A program made the position numbers and the translations under genes. A stretch of 64,000 nt of DNA from Siphonodentalium dalli (Eukaryota > Mollusca > Scaphopoda > Gadilida > Siphonodentaliidae). The DNA lies in NCBI GenBank assembly GCA_032622095.1, contig CP136062.1:130281282-130345281 (forward strand), given 5' to 3'. Below the pieces are notes generated by a model, which was not told the origin of the DNA, did no database searches, and saw only the letters and a program-made list of their open reading frames with translations. This document shows positions 47,380-57,255 of this stretch, piece after piece. Numbering within the stretch: position 1 is the first letter of the stretch; each line of letters starts with the position of its first letter.

Positions 47380-48945
47380 ACAAGCTTGAATTATAACATT
47401 TTCAACCATAATCCATGATTGGGGAAGGGGCTGGTTCTCGAAAGCTTCCGATAACTAATGGAGTTAATTGAATGTATCAGCCGGGATGATCTGATAACAA
47501 TATATGGGCAAGAATTACAATATAATGTTTTACTTAAGTATTCCATAGTTGTACATTTTGCGTATACATGTATAACTGTATAACACAAGATAGGAAAGGT
47601 GACGTAGTTGGGAACTCGCAGCTATAGGCAACCCTTTCGCCAAATGAAGACAAACAGCAACACCATGCATTCAAATTTAAAGCTGTATAATATGTTCATA
47701 ATTATATGAATAGCATAAATTGCTGCATATTAGATTAATCACTCGTAGAAAACAGACATGACTACGATATTTATAAAGCAGGGTGTCAGGACTCAGGGTG
47801 CTGCATGCACACCCCCTGTCGAGGAAATATGCAATGGTGAATCGGTAGCTTCTGGGATAATATTGCTCCCCGTGCATGTTGGGGGTCATAGCCCCCTGCG
47901 TTGGGGAAGAGGCCATCACTGGTATTAACATCAATAGAAGACTGACAATGATTTAAACAGAACGTTGACCATTTGAGTTATCGCGCGAATAATTATTTTA
48001 AGTGGCCTGACGACTTAGTCCCAGTCAACGGCTCTTCAGCGGTTCAGAGTTTAACTCACTGTGTTCAAACACAGTCGCAATGATAGGGTTGTCAGCGGAC
48101 ACATATTACACGGTGTGTATGATCCATGTAAAACGCCAAATTCACGATATTTACAGAGATTACATGCATGTGTTTATACACCCAGAACACACACTCGACA
48201 GCTGGTATATGCAGTCCTGAGTCTGGAGTATTTGGGGGTGATATATATGTGACCCGCCATATCAAATCCAGTCGTAAGTCGGGATTTTTTTACCCTGTGC
48301 CAAATTGCCAATGCATTCTCTTATATATGCGAGTCGACCATAGGCCGCCTCGCATATATAAGAGAATGCATTGGCCTAACAATTTTTAAGGGTGGATACA
48401 CACAGGCATGTAATCTCTGTAATTATCGTGTATTTGGCGTTTTACATGGATCATACAGACCATGTAATATGTGTCCGTTGACAACCCAATCATTGCGGCT
48501 ATGTTTGACCACAGTGAGCCAAGCTCTGAGCGTACAGAAAACCGTTGACTGAACGAAGTCGTCAGGCCACTTAGAATAATTGTTCGCGCGATAACCCAAA
48601 TGTTGGACTTTCTGTTTAAATCATTGTCAGTCTTCTCTTGGTTTTTATACCGATGATGGTCCCAGGAGTTCCCAAACCCAGGGGCTATGATCCCCAACAT
48701 AGGGGCAATATTGTCAGGATTTCCTGACGCAGGGGCTAAATATGACCCCCGACTTGGGGCTATATATGATCCCGAAAGCTACCAGACGGGATGGCTAACT
48801 CTGAGCTATTTAAGTAAAACATATATTGTACCTTCTTGCCCAGAGTATTCCGACCGATACATTCAACTAAGTCACTTAGCGATTTAAGCTTTCGAAACCC
48901 CACGCCAAGCAAGCTTCGTGGTCTAAAATGTTCTATATCAAGCCT
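47380..48945. repeat. Imperfect palindrome P1, about 1.5 kb
   Basis: The left arm (about 47380-48340) and right arm (about 48342-48945) are inverted relatives. Matched pairs include 'gtagcttctgggat' with 'atcccgaaagctac', 'gacaatgatttaaacag' with 'ctgtttaaatcattgtc', 'gatccatgtaaaacgccaaa' with its inverse near 48435, and 'tgaatgtatcagccggg' with its inverse near 48855. The left arm is longer owing to about 270 extra bases. The centre is a perfect hairpin with arms 48307-48333 and 48349-48375 (27 bp) and a 15-nt loop. Non-coding. Confidence 0.75.
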
Positions 48946-49210
48946 GTATACACCAGATGTGTCGCTTCTGGTGATGTGCATTAACAAAATGTCAGATATC
49001 ACACAGACTTAACTAATTTCCACACCCGTAAGAGAAGACATGTTTTGGACTGGCCTTAAATGTCCTGATAGCAGAGCGTTTACTTCGCTTATGACTACTC
49101 ACTTGTCTGGACTGCATGTTAACAATGAACCGCTCGCGCGCAGGTGATTAATGTTGTCAATTATTGGTGTGGATACAGAGATTACATGGTTACGTAGCGT
49201 TTTTCCGAAG

Positions 49211-49417
49211 ACCCATAACTCCGAAGGTCCGATTCTCCGAAGGTCAGATTCTCCGACGCCCCGATTCTCCGAAAGCCATAACTCCGAAGTCCCGATTCTC
49301 CGAAATCCCATAACTCCGAAGACCCATAACTCCGAAAGCCCATAACTCCGAAGGCCTATAACTCCGAACGCCCATAACTCCGAAGGTCTATAACTCCGAA
49401 GGGCCGATTCTCCGAAG
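49211..49417 (-). repeat. 16-bp array, left arm of P2 (13 units)
   Basis: Thirteen consecutive units of 16 bases (one of 15), such as acccataactccgaag and gtccgattctccgaag. Two unit types (core 'ataactccgaa' or 'gattctccgaa') are mixed. Inverted counterpart of the array at 50130-50385. Confidence 0.9.
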
Positions 49418-50129
49418 TTCATGTTTTATCGCTTATTAAATAGTGTACAGTCCAGTGGCGAGGTCAATGGGGCCCTAGGGAAGACCGCCCCCAAAAAGAA
49501 CATGTCAAATATCATGTAAACGTCAGGAAATCCCTCCTAGGCATTCAAATATTCACAGTGTTCCTGCCCAGGGGAGCCCCCGGACCAACGACTGGGGGCG
49601 ACCCCTCCCATGTATGCGCTCCCCAAATCAGGCCTTCGTGATATGCTTTCGGCATATCATATGCATGATATATCCCCCACATATCCCCCACATATGCTAA
49701 TTAATGTGCACCCCTAAATGGGAACTCTGGCTCCGCCACTGGTGTGCACGGGTATATTATAACGAAACGCTGCAAGAATGTCAGAGTAGCCTAACATGCA
49801 CAGGGGTGACAAGTTCTTCCCCGTTCACCCCTGTACATTTTACTCTGGCATCTCACGGGCCAGCGTAACGTTATAGTATCTGATGTATAGTCAGTGGCGG
49901 GCCAGGATTACCATTTAGGTGGGGGTAGTAGGAAAAGTTTGAATATTTTGATGCCCCATGAACGATTTCCGGGCGTTTACATGACATTGGACATGTTTTG
50001 GTAGGGGCCCATATTGTCTGAAATAGCAAGTAGAGGTTTAATGGGGGCAGTGGGAATTTTGGGACCCATTGGCTTCGCCACTGGACTGTACACTATTTAG
50101 TAAACGATAATACCCCGATAAAACAAAAT

Positions 50130-50385
50130 CTTCGGAGAATCGGACCTTCGGAGAATCGGCCCTTCGGAGTTATAGGTCTTCGGAGTTATAGGTCTTCGGA
50201 GAATCGGTCCTTCGGAGTTATGGGCTTTCGGAGAATCGGATCTTCGGAGTTATGGGCCGTCGGAGAATCGGGTCTTCGGAGTTATGGGCCGTCGGAGAAT
50301 CGGGTCTTCGGAGTTGTGGGCCGTCGGAGAATCGGGTCTTCGGAGTTGTGGGCCTTCGTAGTAATAGGTCTTCGGAAAACCGATC
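50130..50385 (+). repeat. 16-bp array, right arm of P2 (16 units)
   Basis: Sixteen consecutive 16-base units, such as cttcggagaatcggac and cttcggagttatgggc. Over the central part the two types alternate strictly, making a 32-bp higher-order unit. Exact 16-base phasing holds from first to last unit. The plus-strand frames 50220-50545 are repeat shadows. Confidence 0.9.
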
Positions 50386-50713
50386 TGACACCGATTACAT
50401 GCATGTGTGTATCCACCCTAAGAGTGGATACACACTTTCTGAATGTAAATTACATGTATTTTACATGGTCACTCAGATCATCGATATATATAGAAGTAAT
50501 CACCTGCGTGCGAGAGATAAATCGTTAATGGGCGAGAAAAAATGAGTAGTTATAAGCGGTTGTCAAACTGACTGTTATGAGCAATAATCTGAGCAAGAAG
50601 GTATACTATAAGATATGTCTACTTAAATAGCCCCCAGTTAGTTCCCACTGCCGGTCGGGAAAATTTGCAATGGCCAGACCGGTAGCTTCCGGGATAAGTT
50701 TATTGCTAATGAT

Positions 50714-51183
50714 TTAAAGACACGGTTGTCCTTGGCGGTGGATATCCTGTAAAAATATATCCACCCGTCAAAAACCGCCACAAACAGAAAGAACATCAAA
50801 ATGTAGATAGACTTTGTCCGTATACAAATAAGAAATATCGCATAAACAGTATGTTATGGTCATATGTTTGACCATTGTTATGTAAACAACAGTGTTTGTT
50901 TATATTATGATGGTAAACATAAAGAGCGTTCTTTGTTGGTGAATACCTGATATGGAACTAATAAAGAGCGTTTATGCCATATGTGTGTGATTAGCCAGTA
51001 GCATTGTGCTGTCTTCTGTTACACAATCAGGCTCTTGCTTAGGAAAAAAGTAGGTCTTTATGATAACATGACAATGGTCATGGTATATTTGAACAGAACC
51101 GTATGCGTTTTAATGTTTTTCTGTTTACGGTGTTTGGAACAAATATGAATATTTTCGACAATTAAGGCCGCACGTGCCTTTAA
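50714..51183 (+). mobile_element. TTAA-flanked MITE, copy D
   Basis: TTAA at 50714-50717 and 51180-51183. Ends TTAAAGACACGGTTGTCCTT and ...AAGGCCGCACGTGCCTTTAA. Nearly identical to copies B and E over the body, with two small internal deletions. Confidence 0.85.
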
Positions 51184-52211
51184 ACAAAACATCTACCATA
51201 AACAACATTATTTTTTATTTTTTTGTTTTGTTCATGCTTTAAGGGGGAGACGCACGTTTTGCATAAATCACAGTAAATCCAGCCAGAAATGGCAAGTGAT
51301 TTTCAACAAAGAATTTCTCTGGATCTATCTGGTGAACAATCTTGAATTTTACATATAATAATTTTCATTATATATAGAATCAGAGCAATTATAAAGAGAC
51401 AATAACAATAATGGATTTTAATACATTTGAGAGGTTGAAAATATTTGTTTCGTTTCTGTCCCTTTAGGTACCGAGAACTTCCAGAAAAATTTATAAATTC
51501 AAACAACATGTCAACCATCAAATAGCTTATTGTCTTGACTCCATGAGAGGAGGCTTCATTTGTATCATAATGTTGAGTTAGCTTTTTAATTGCATATTAT
51601 AGCATCATACCCCAAGTATTATAATGAAGAATAAAGCAGTCACAAATATGCCAGCCCAATGAAAACAAATGTTCAAATGTGGTGCTGTCCACTCACGCAG
51701 GGAGCAATCAACATAAATTAGGCCACAGTGTTAAGAGATATGGTGGTCAGATTTAACTTGGTTATGAACCCACATGACCCAGAACTCAACTGAGCCCAAT
51801 TTTTCAATGACCAACAAACATGGCATGAAGATTCTCAATAATAAAAAATTATTTATGGTAGTTGTCTTTCTGAATGAAAATAATCATTTAATTTCATGAA
51901 TCAAGAAAAATTAAGTCTCCTCTCATGATCTTCAGATATGATATCATGTATATATGAAATGCACTTTCGAAAAAAATCTGTTTTACAGTAGTTCTCGGTA
52001 CCTGAACACAGTGAAATTTTAAAGATTTTTCATGCCATAAAAGTAAAGTGAATGAGATTATAATAACCAAATGTCCAATGGTTCTTATATATGGTACCAC
52101 AATAATCTCTTGTACAAAATTTCACAAAGATATTCCTGATAGATTCTGATAGATTTAGAGAAAATACATTTTGAAATACCAGGTAATTTTGGCAAAACGT
52201 GCATCTGACCC

Positions 52212-52712
52212 TTAAAGGTACGGTTGGCCTTGGCGGTGGGTATCCTGTGAAAATATTTCCACCCGTCAAAGACCGCCACAAACAGAAAGAACATCAAAAT
52301 GTAGATAGACTTTGTCCGTATACAAATAAGAAATATCGCATAAACAGTATGTTATGGTCATATGTTTGACCATTGTTATGTAAACAAAAGCATAAAAAGT
52401 TACTTTTCTGGTGTTTGTTTATATTATGATGGTAAACATAAAGAGCGTTCTTTGTTGGTGAATTCCTTATATGGAACTAATAAAGAGCGTTTATGCCATT
52501 TGTGTGTGATTAGCCAGTATCATTGTGCTGTCCTCTGTAACCCAATCAGGCTCTTGCTTAGGTAAAATATAGTAGGTATTTATGATAACATGCTGTTTAC
52601 GCGATGGTCATGGTATATATGAACGAAACTGTATGCGTTTTAATGTTTTCTGTTTACGGTGTTTGGAACAAATATGAATATTTTCGACAATTAAGGCCTC
52701 ACGTGCCTTTAA
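52212..52712 (+). mobile_element. TTAA-flanked MITE, copy E
   Basis: TTAA at 52212-52215 and 52709-52712. Ends TTAAAGGTACGGTTGGCCTT and ...AAGGCCTCACGTGCCTTTAA. Very similar to copy B over about 500 bp. The minus-strand mini frame starting MMFFLFVAVFDGWKYF reads out through its left end, as in copies A and B. Confidence 0.85.
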
Positions 52713-53581
52713 ACGATCAAAAATTGCGCGAAGTTGAATAAAGGCTTCCATGCAAATGAGGCGTGATTCATCTATACTTTACTTACAATTAAGATGCTTC
52801 ATATGCAATCGGTTAACATTGCACAATTACGCAATATCTTATTCAATGATGTGTCGCATGAGATACATATAAATGTTTGTACATGTACACATGCCTCTAT
52901 CTAATATTGTTTATAATGGATATTTTTGAAGGCTAATTTAATAAATATGCTCAGTCTTTTCAGAACGCTCGTGTTTTCAAGAGAAAGTAATGGAATATAT
53001 ATTTATATTTATTGCGCACATTAGACTGGTCCTTGTACACATTGTAGTACATTCGTAGCAACTTTGCCCTTTTGCTATCAATCACAATATGTAGATTATG
53101 TCATGAATCTCTCATCTGGCTATGTCCGTAGATATCATACTCAACCAGTTAAAAATTTGGACACTTTTTGATAATATGACAGGGAAGTTTATAGCATTAA
53201 AAAACCAATACAGGTACAAGTAATATATTTCTTAGTCATTTCCTGCTTCTTAATTATGTATTCCACAGTGAACGAAGATCACAGATCAAGGTCGCATGAT
53301 TTAGGTAACTTTGTTGAGATTATTTTGATTTGCATCGCTTACAAGCATGGAATTTTTCCAGGGAAATAGTTAAATGTTTATTGCGATATAGCTTCACAAC
53401 AATCATGCATCTCGAGCTATGAAATTGATTATTAATGAACAGATATTAACAACGGAATATATTCGCTGCATTGTTTGTTCAATGTTTTAAAGTTCCCCGT
53501 CAGAACACCAAACATGTTTTTAATGGGTGGAATATGATCTCGACTGGCATTGCTATGGTAGAGATTAATAACACGACTTAC
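52713..53581. other. No gene recognised
   Basis: AT-rich without splice-bounded frames or repeats that I can identify. Confidence 0.5.
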
Positions 53582-53750
53582 TACAAAGCCAGTCAAAGTG
53601 TGGGAGTTTTAGGAGGATGTTGATTGTCGTGATACTCGTCATTTTCACATCATAAGTGTTCACTTTCCCGTCCGAGTTGTACTTGACTGAGATAAATATG
53701 ACCCAGACAATGCACTCCTTCCAGAAAGCCGCTCTGTACTTGGAATTCAT
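53582..53750 (-). CDS. Candidate first coding exon, unknown protein
   Basis: Minus-strand ATG at 53748-53750, preceded by acaggagttgac, with the frame open for 56 codons to a perfect donor CTTTGTA|gtaagt below 53582. It begins MNSKYRAAFWKECIVWVIFI, then SVKYNSDGKVNTYDVKMT, then SITTINILLKLPHFDWLC. The start could be a signal anchor (VWVIFI), and base composition is richer in GC than the flanks. No downstream exon was identified between here and copy E, and no family is recognised. Confidence 0.35.
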
Positions 53751-54068
53751 GTCAACTCCTGTCTCTTGTGTAATGGCATTTCACCAGTGGGCATAATTTA
53801 ATACGACGCTAACAATGTATTTCCTACACACCGAAGAGACGCATCGTGTTAATTACCGAAATTGTTGGGTCTGAAGTGTGATCCTTCGGAATTTGAATTA
53901 AAATATTTTTCTAATGTGGCGGAATAACATGGATCTTAAATTCAAGTGTAAAAGGTGTAGATGAGTGCATATCAACTCGATCCGGCACTTATCTATTTTT
54001 ATTTCATGTCATCGTCAACATTACTGTTTCTACCATGTATATTTATAAGATTTAATGACTGATCGTTA

Positions 54069-54522
54069 TTAAGCCTTTCAGTGCCAGGGGCCGATCTAAT
54101 CGGCCCTAATTTACGGTCTGTAAAATCGGCCCTAAAAAAAATTAAAAATTAAAAAGAATTTTTTTTTGGGTTGAATTTTTGTTGGGTATTCTTAAGCATG
54201 CTATAGCGAATTTAAAAACAAACTGGATAAAACCTTAGGGGCATGTTATAACTCAAAACTATCACCAAGTATTCATAGTAATAATTTTGATGCCCATGAA
54301 AAACGTAAGATTCCCTGGAACTAAACCTACAAAATAAGTCTGTTAAAGAATATAAGAAAAAATTATTAAAATTGTAAACAATTGTAAAAAATAATAACAA
54401 ATGATGAAAAATTGTTAGGCCAACGCATTCTCTTATAGGTCGCCTCGCATATATAAGAGAATGCATTGGCACAGGGTATATGGGTTGATACAAAAAATCG
54501 GACCTGGCACTGAAAGTGTTAA
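54069..54522. mobile_element. piggyBac-like MITE
   Basis: TTAA at 54069-54072 and 54519-54522. Ends TTAAGCCTTTCAGTGCCAGG and ...CCTGGCACTGAAAGTGTTAA form clear TIRs of the CCTTTCAGTGCCA type seen in piggyBac MITEs. Inside lie 'ggccgatctaatcggcc' and a shortened copy of the CTCTTATATATGCGAG hairpin (about 54424-54468). It is 454 bp with no transposase. Confidence 0.75.
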
Positions 54523-54654
54523 ACGTCGTTTCAGCCTCAATGACATATCACGACTTAGAACAAAAATAGGTTGTTAGAAAGTGTGGATGAAGCAGAACAT
54601 TATTGAGATTAACCCTTCTATACTAAAGCATCATTGTTGTGTAGTTATCGAATA

Positions 54655-54721
54655 GGAAATGTTCAGATAATAACTTCAACAAACGACCATCGTTTGTTGA
54701 AGTTATTATCTAAACATTTCC
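54655..54721. repeat. Hairpin, 32-bp stem (31 paired), 3-nt loop
   Basis: Arms 54655-54686 and 54690-54721 pair at 31 of 32 positions around a 3-nt loop. The core is ataacttcaacaaacg against its inverse. There is no T-run. Isolated from other repeats. Confidence 0.9.
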
Positions 54722-54887
54722 CTCAATAAATAAGGCTCAAACTGCCTTTTTATTTATCTATTAGCTTTTATAACCTTAACATCCCTCCAATTCAATAATA
54801 AACCATTCCGATGGACACTTTTTAACGGACTGGAATAATCCATTTATTATAGAAAGAGTTAGACCAGTGGTATATGTACAACTTAAA

Positions 54888-54900
54888 GGGGGGGGGGGGG
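54888..54900. repeat. G13 homopolymer
   Basis: Run of 13 G residues. Confidence 0.9.
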
Positions 54901-55121
54901 AGTTTTAACCACTTGGTCTTTGAATCGTCATAAGTGTCACACTAAATATGGAATAATTTTGACTATATGTGACGAATCATGTGCATTGTTGTCACGTTAT
55001 TTTAAACAATATTGTAGCGATATCTGGAAATTATTCTGATGTCATAATTACAGTGTATTTCGTTAGCTTTCATATAAGCACAATGGCAATAAGTTACTCC
55101 AAAATTACGTAGTGTAGGTAA

Positions 55122-55260
55122 TGTTGTGTTTGAACGTTAAATAGATTGGAGCAGTTTCAATAAACACGTTTTAATCCTCAGCCATATTCTAATAACCACA
55201 TGATCATCACGTGACCAAACTCAATAATAAACGGAACAATATAAATAGTGTAACTACACA
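55122..55260 (-). repeat. 3' LTR
   Basis: About 139 bp, TG...CA on the minus strand, and roughly 90% like the 62914-63058 copy apart from a short indel near the end (gtgtaactacaca against gtgtagctccactacaca). Immediately inside it, on the minus strand, is a purine run (aagaagggagatgt) that serves as the polypurine tract. Confidence 0.85.
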
Positions 55261-55431
55261 ACATCTCCCTTCTTAAGGAAAGCAACTAAAACTACAGAAC
55301 ATAACAATGTGGCATAACTCTACTTTGAACTGAATGTCTATATTCTCTCAATTAGACGGTCTGTTTTTTTCACTGTACGGCCTGATCGAATTATGAGGAG
55401 TGGAGATTGTGATTGTTCATTGTGATCAGAG

Positions 55432-55845
55432 TCATCGTACTACAGGCAGTACATCAGTCACCATATCCCCTGTTTGCGTCAGTATCTTCTCATTCGTCCT
55501 GAGAATATGCTGCATATTACGCCGAATGTCAACGCCACTCTCCAACCGAACTTGGAGTGACCTCGGAGCGTCCTTATTAACAGCAATCACCGTTCCTCTT
55601 TTCGCCCATGACTCATCTGTCGCACCGCGTACTCTAACTGAGTCACCAACAACTAACGGTGGTAGTTGCTTAGTATGACAATCATATCGGTCTTTATCCT
55701 TTTGTCTCTTTTGACTTTTTGCGGCAACTATGTGTTTACAATCGTCCCCATGTAGGTTTAATAGTTTATCTGACATAGGGAGGTTGTTTCTGAGCTTTCT
55801 CCCCATGAGTAAATCTGTCGGTGATTTTCCGCATTCAAGTAGGTG
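55432..55845 (-). pseudogene. Integrase C-terminal end (frame-shifted fragment)
   Basis: Minus-strand frame with MGRKLRNNLPMSDKLLNLHG, then a basic KSQKRQKDKDRYDCHTK stretch and VVGDSVRVRGATDESWAKRG. This is the family's post-catalytic region and the small beta-barrel (GDxVrvr) of gypsy integrases. It is separated from the integrase core by a frameshift near 55838-55845, where the upstream frame hits TGA. Confidence 0.8.
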
Positions 55846-56869
55846 TACACCGGTATGCTAAGAGTCCCATGTAAATGTCTTCTTTACACTCAGTGGTTTT
55901 CCGTGTGATCGATTTCACTAATTTAACAGTTATATCTGCGGTACCATTTGATCTTGGCAATCGCGGACTAGATGTAATGTGGTGGAAGTCCCATTGCTCT
56001 GCAAAGTTCTTGAATTCCGTAATAGAATAACATGGACCATTGTCACTTATTACGATGGACGGTATTCCGTGTCTCGCAAACGCACTTTTCAGCGCAACGA
56101 TAACTTGTTTACTAGTTTCATCCTTTAGTGGTAGTACTTCGGGAAAAATTGAATAGTTATCAACTACCACGATATACTGTTCACCACTATAATAAAACAA
56201 GTCAGTCGACACTTGTTTCCATGGTAGGTCTGGTATTTCATGAGACATCATCGGCTCCGGCTGTTGTCGGTCTCTGTACTTTAAACATGTACTACAGTTG
56301 GAAACCAATTCCGTCACATCCTGATTTATTCTGGGCAGGAACACTACTCCTCGTGCACTCTCCTTGCACTTTTGCATCCCTAGATGCCCTGAATTAACTT
56401 TGTTCAGAATATCTTTTCGTAGGGCATGTGGTATTATTATCCGCATTTCTTTATACAGAATTCCATCTGTCACAGTAATTTCATCCCTATAGTTCCAATA
56501 GTCAATAACAGATGACGGACATTCAGATCTGTTATCAGGCCATCCCTGCAGAACAGTCGCTACACAATCTTGCATTTGCTGATCTTGTTCGGTTATCCGG
56601 CGGATTATCTCGCGCTTTCTGTCCGCAACCGGTAGCGATGACACAATAACATTTGCATAATATTCAACTTCTCGCTCTAACTCGTTGGATTCCTCCTTTG
56701 GCAAGTATGCACGTGATAAAGTGTCTGATGTATACATGAATTTTCCTGGTGTGTAATTTAAGTTTATGTCATATTTCTGCAAACGCAGTCGAAAACGCTG
56801 GATTCTCATTGGACAGTCATTTAACCCTTTTTGAAATATAGCAACAAGGGGCTTATGATCAGTTTCCAC
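55835..56869 (-). pseudogene. RNase H end and integrase core
   Basis: A 344-codon minus-strand frame. It starts at the RNase H TDHKPL motif (residues 3-8) with the SDTLSR Asp at 49. The zinc-binding region has one His (GHLG, 162) and C192-x2-C195; the first His of the usual HHCC is Asn-like here. Integrase acidic residues are D223 (STDLF) and D276 (SDNGP). The expected Glu 35 residues further on is Asp (D312), so the DD35E triad is altered. The frame ends in TGA at 55835-55837, after LLAYRCTPT, where the protein should continue. Confidence 0.9.
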
Positions 56870-57255
56870 TTGTATTGTTTGTGCATATATATATATTGAT
56901 GGAATCGTTCACACGCAAATGTCAGTGCGCAAATTTCCTTTTCGATTTGTGCGTATCTGGTTTCGGCACTTGTCAATGCTCGTGACGCGTATGCAACTGG
57001 TTTCCATTCATTTATGTGCATTCGGAGTAGCACAGCACCCAGGCCGCCATGACTACTATCAGCCGACACTTTAATGGGTAATTTTGGATCATAACATTTT
57101 AACACTGGCTCACTCGCAATAACTGTTTTCAAGTATTCAAAGTCCTTTCTTTCTGCATCCGTCCATGTCCATTGTACATTTTTATCAAGAAGTTTGCGAA
57201 GTCGTGATGTTTTTGTTGATAAGTTTTGAACATATCTCACAAGGAAGTTGACCAT
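56821..57255 (-). pseudogene. RT thumb/connection and RNase H N-terminal part
   Basis: Minus-strand frame holding YVQNLSTKTSRLRKLL (RT thumb), WTWTDAERKDFEYLK, and the RNase H segment KVSADSSHGGLGAVLLR and YASRALTSAETRYAQIEKE with the catalytic Asp and Glu. It is out of frame with the RT palm upstream (7-A run, 57277-57283) and with the next frame downstream. There an extra AT unit in the short TA repeat at about 56884-56896 explains the shift. Confidence 0.9.

Larger units (their letters stand above)
49090..50560. repeat. Imperfect palindrome P2 with mirrored 16-bp arrays
   Basis: From outside in, the paired blocks are: 'cgcgcgcaggtgatta' (49135) with 'taatcacctgcgtgcgag' (50500); the 16-bp arrays; 'aatagtgtacagtccagtgg' (49440) with its exact inverse near 50082; 'catgtcaaatatcatgtaaa' (49502) with its inverse near 49985; and 'cacaggggtgac' (49799) with 'gttcacccctgt' (49822). 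So the whole 1.47 kb folds on itself around about 49815. Its outer blocks match the 46.8 kb module. No protein. Confidence 0.8.

Noticed and set aside
49099-49422. Minus-strand frame rich in 'SELW' repeats
   Set aside because: It is a translation of the 16-bp array in the P2 arm. The same applies to plus-strand frames at 50220-50545.
49211-50385. CRISPR-like arrays of short repeats
   Set aside because: The 16-bp units are contiguous with no unique spacers, they come as an inverted pair, and the DNA is eukaryotic.
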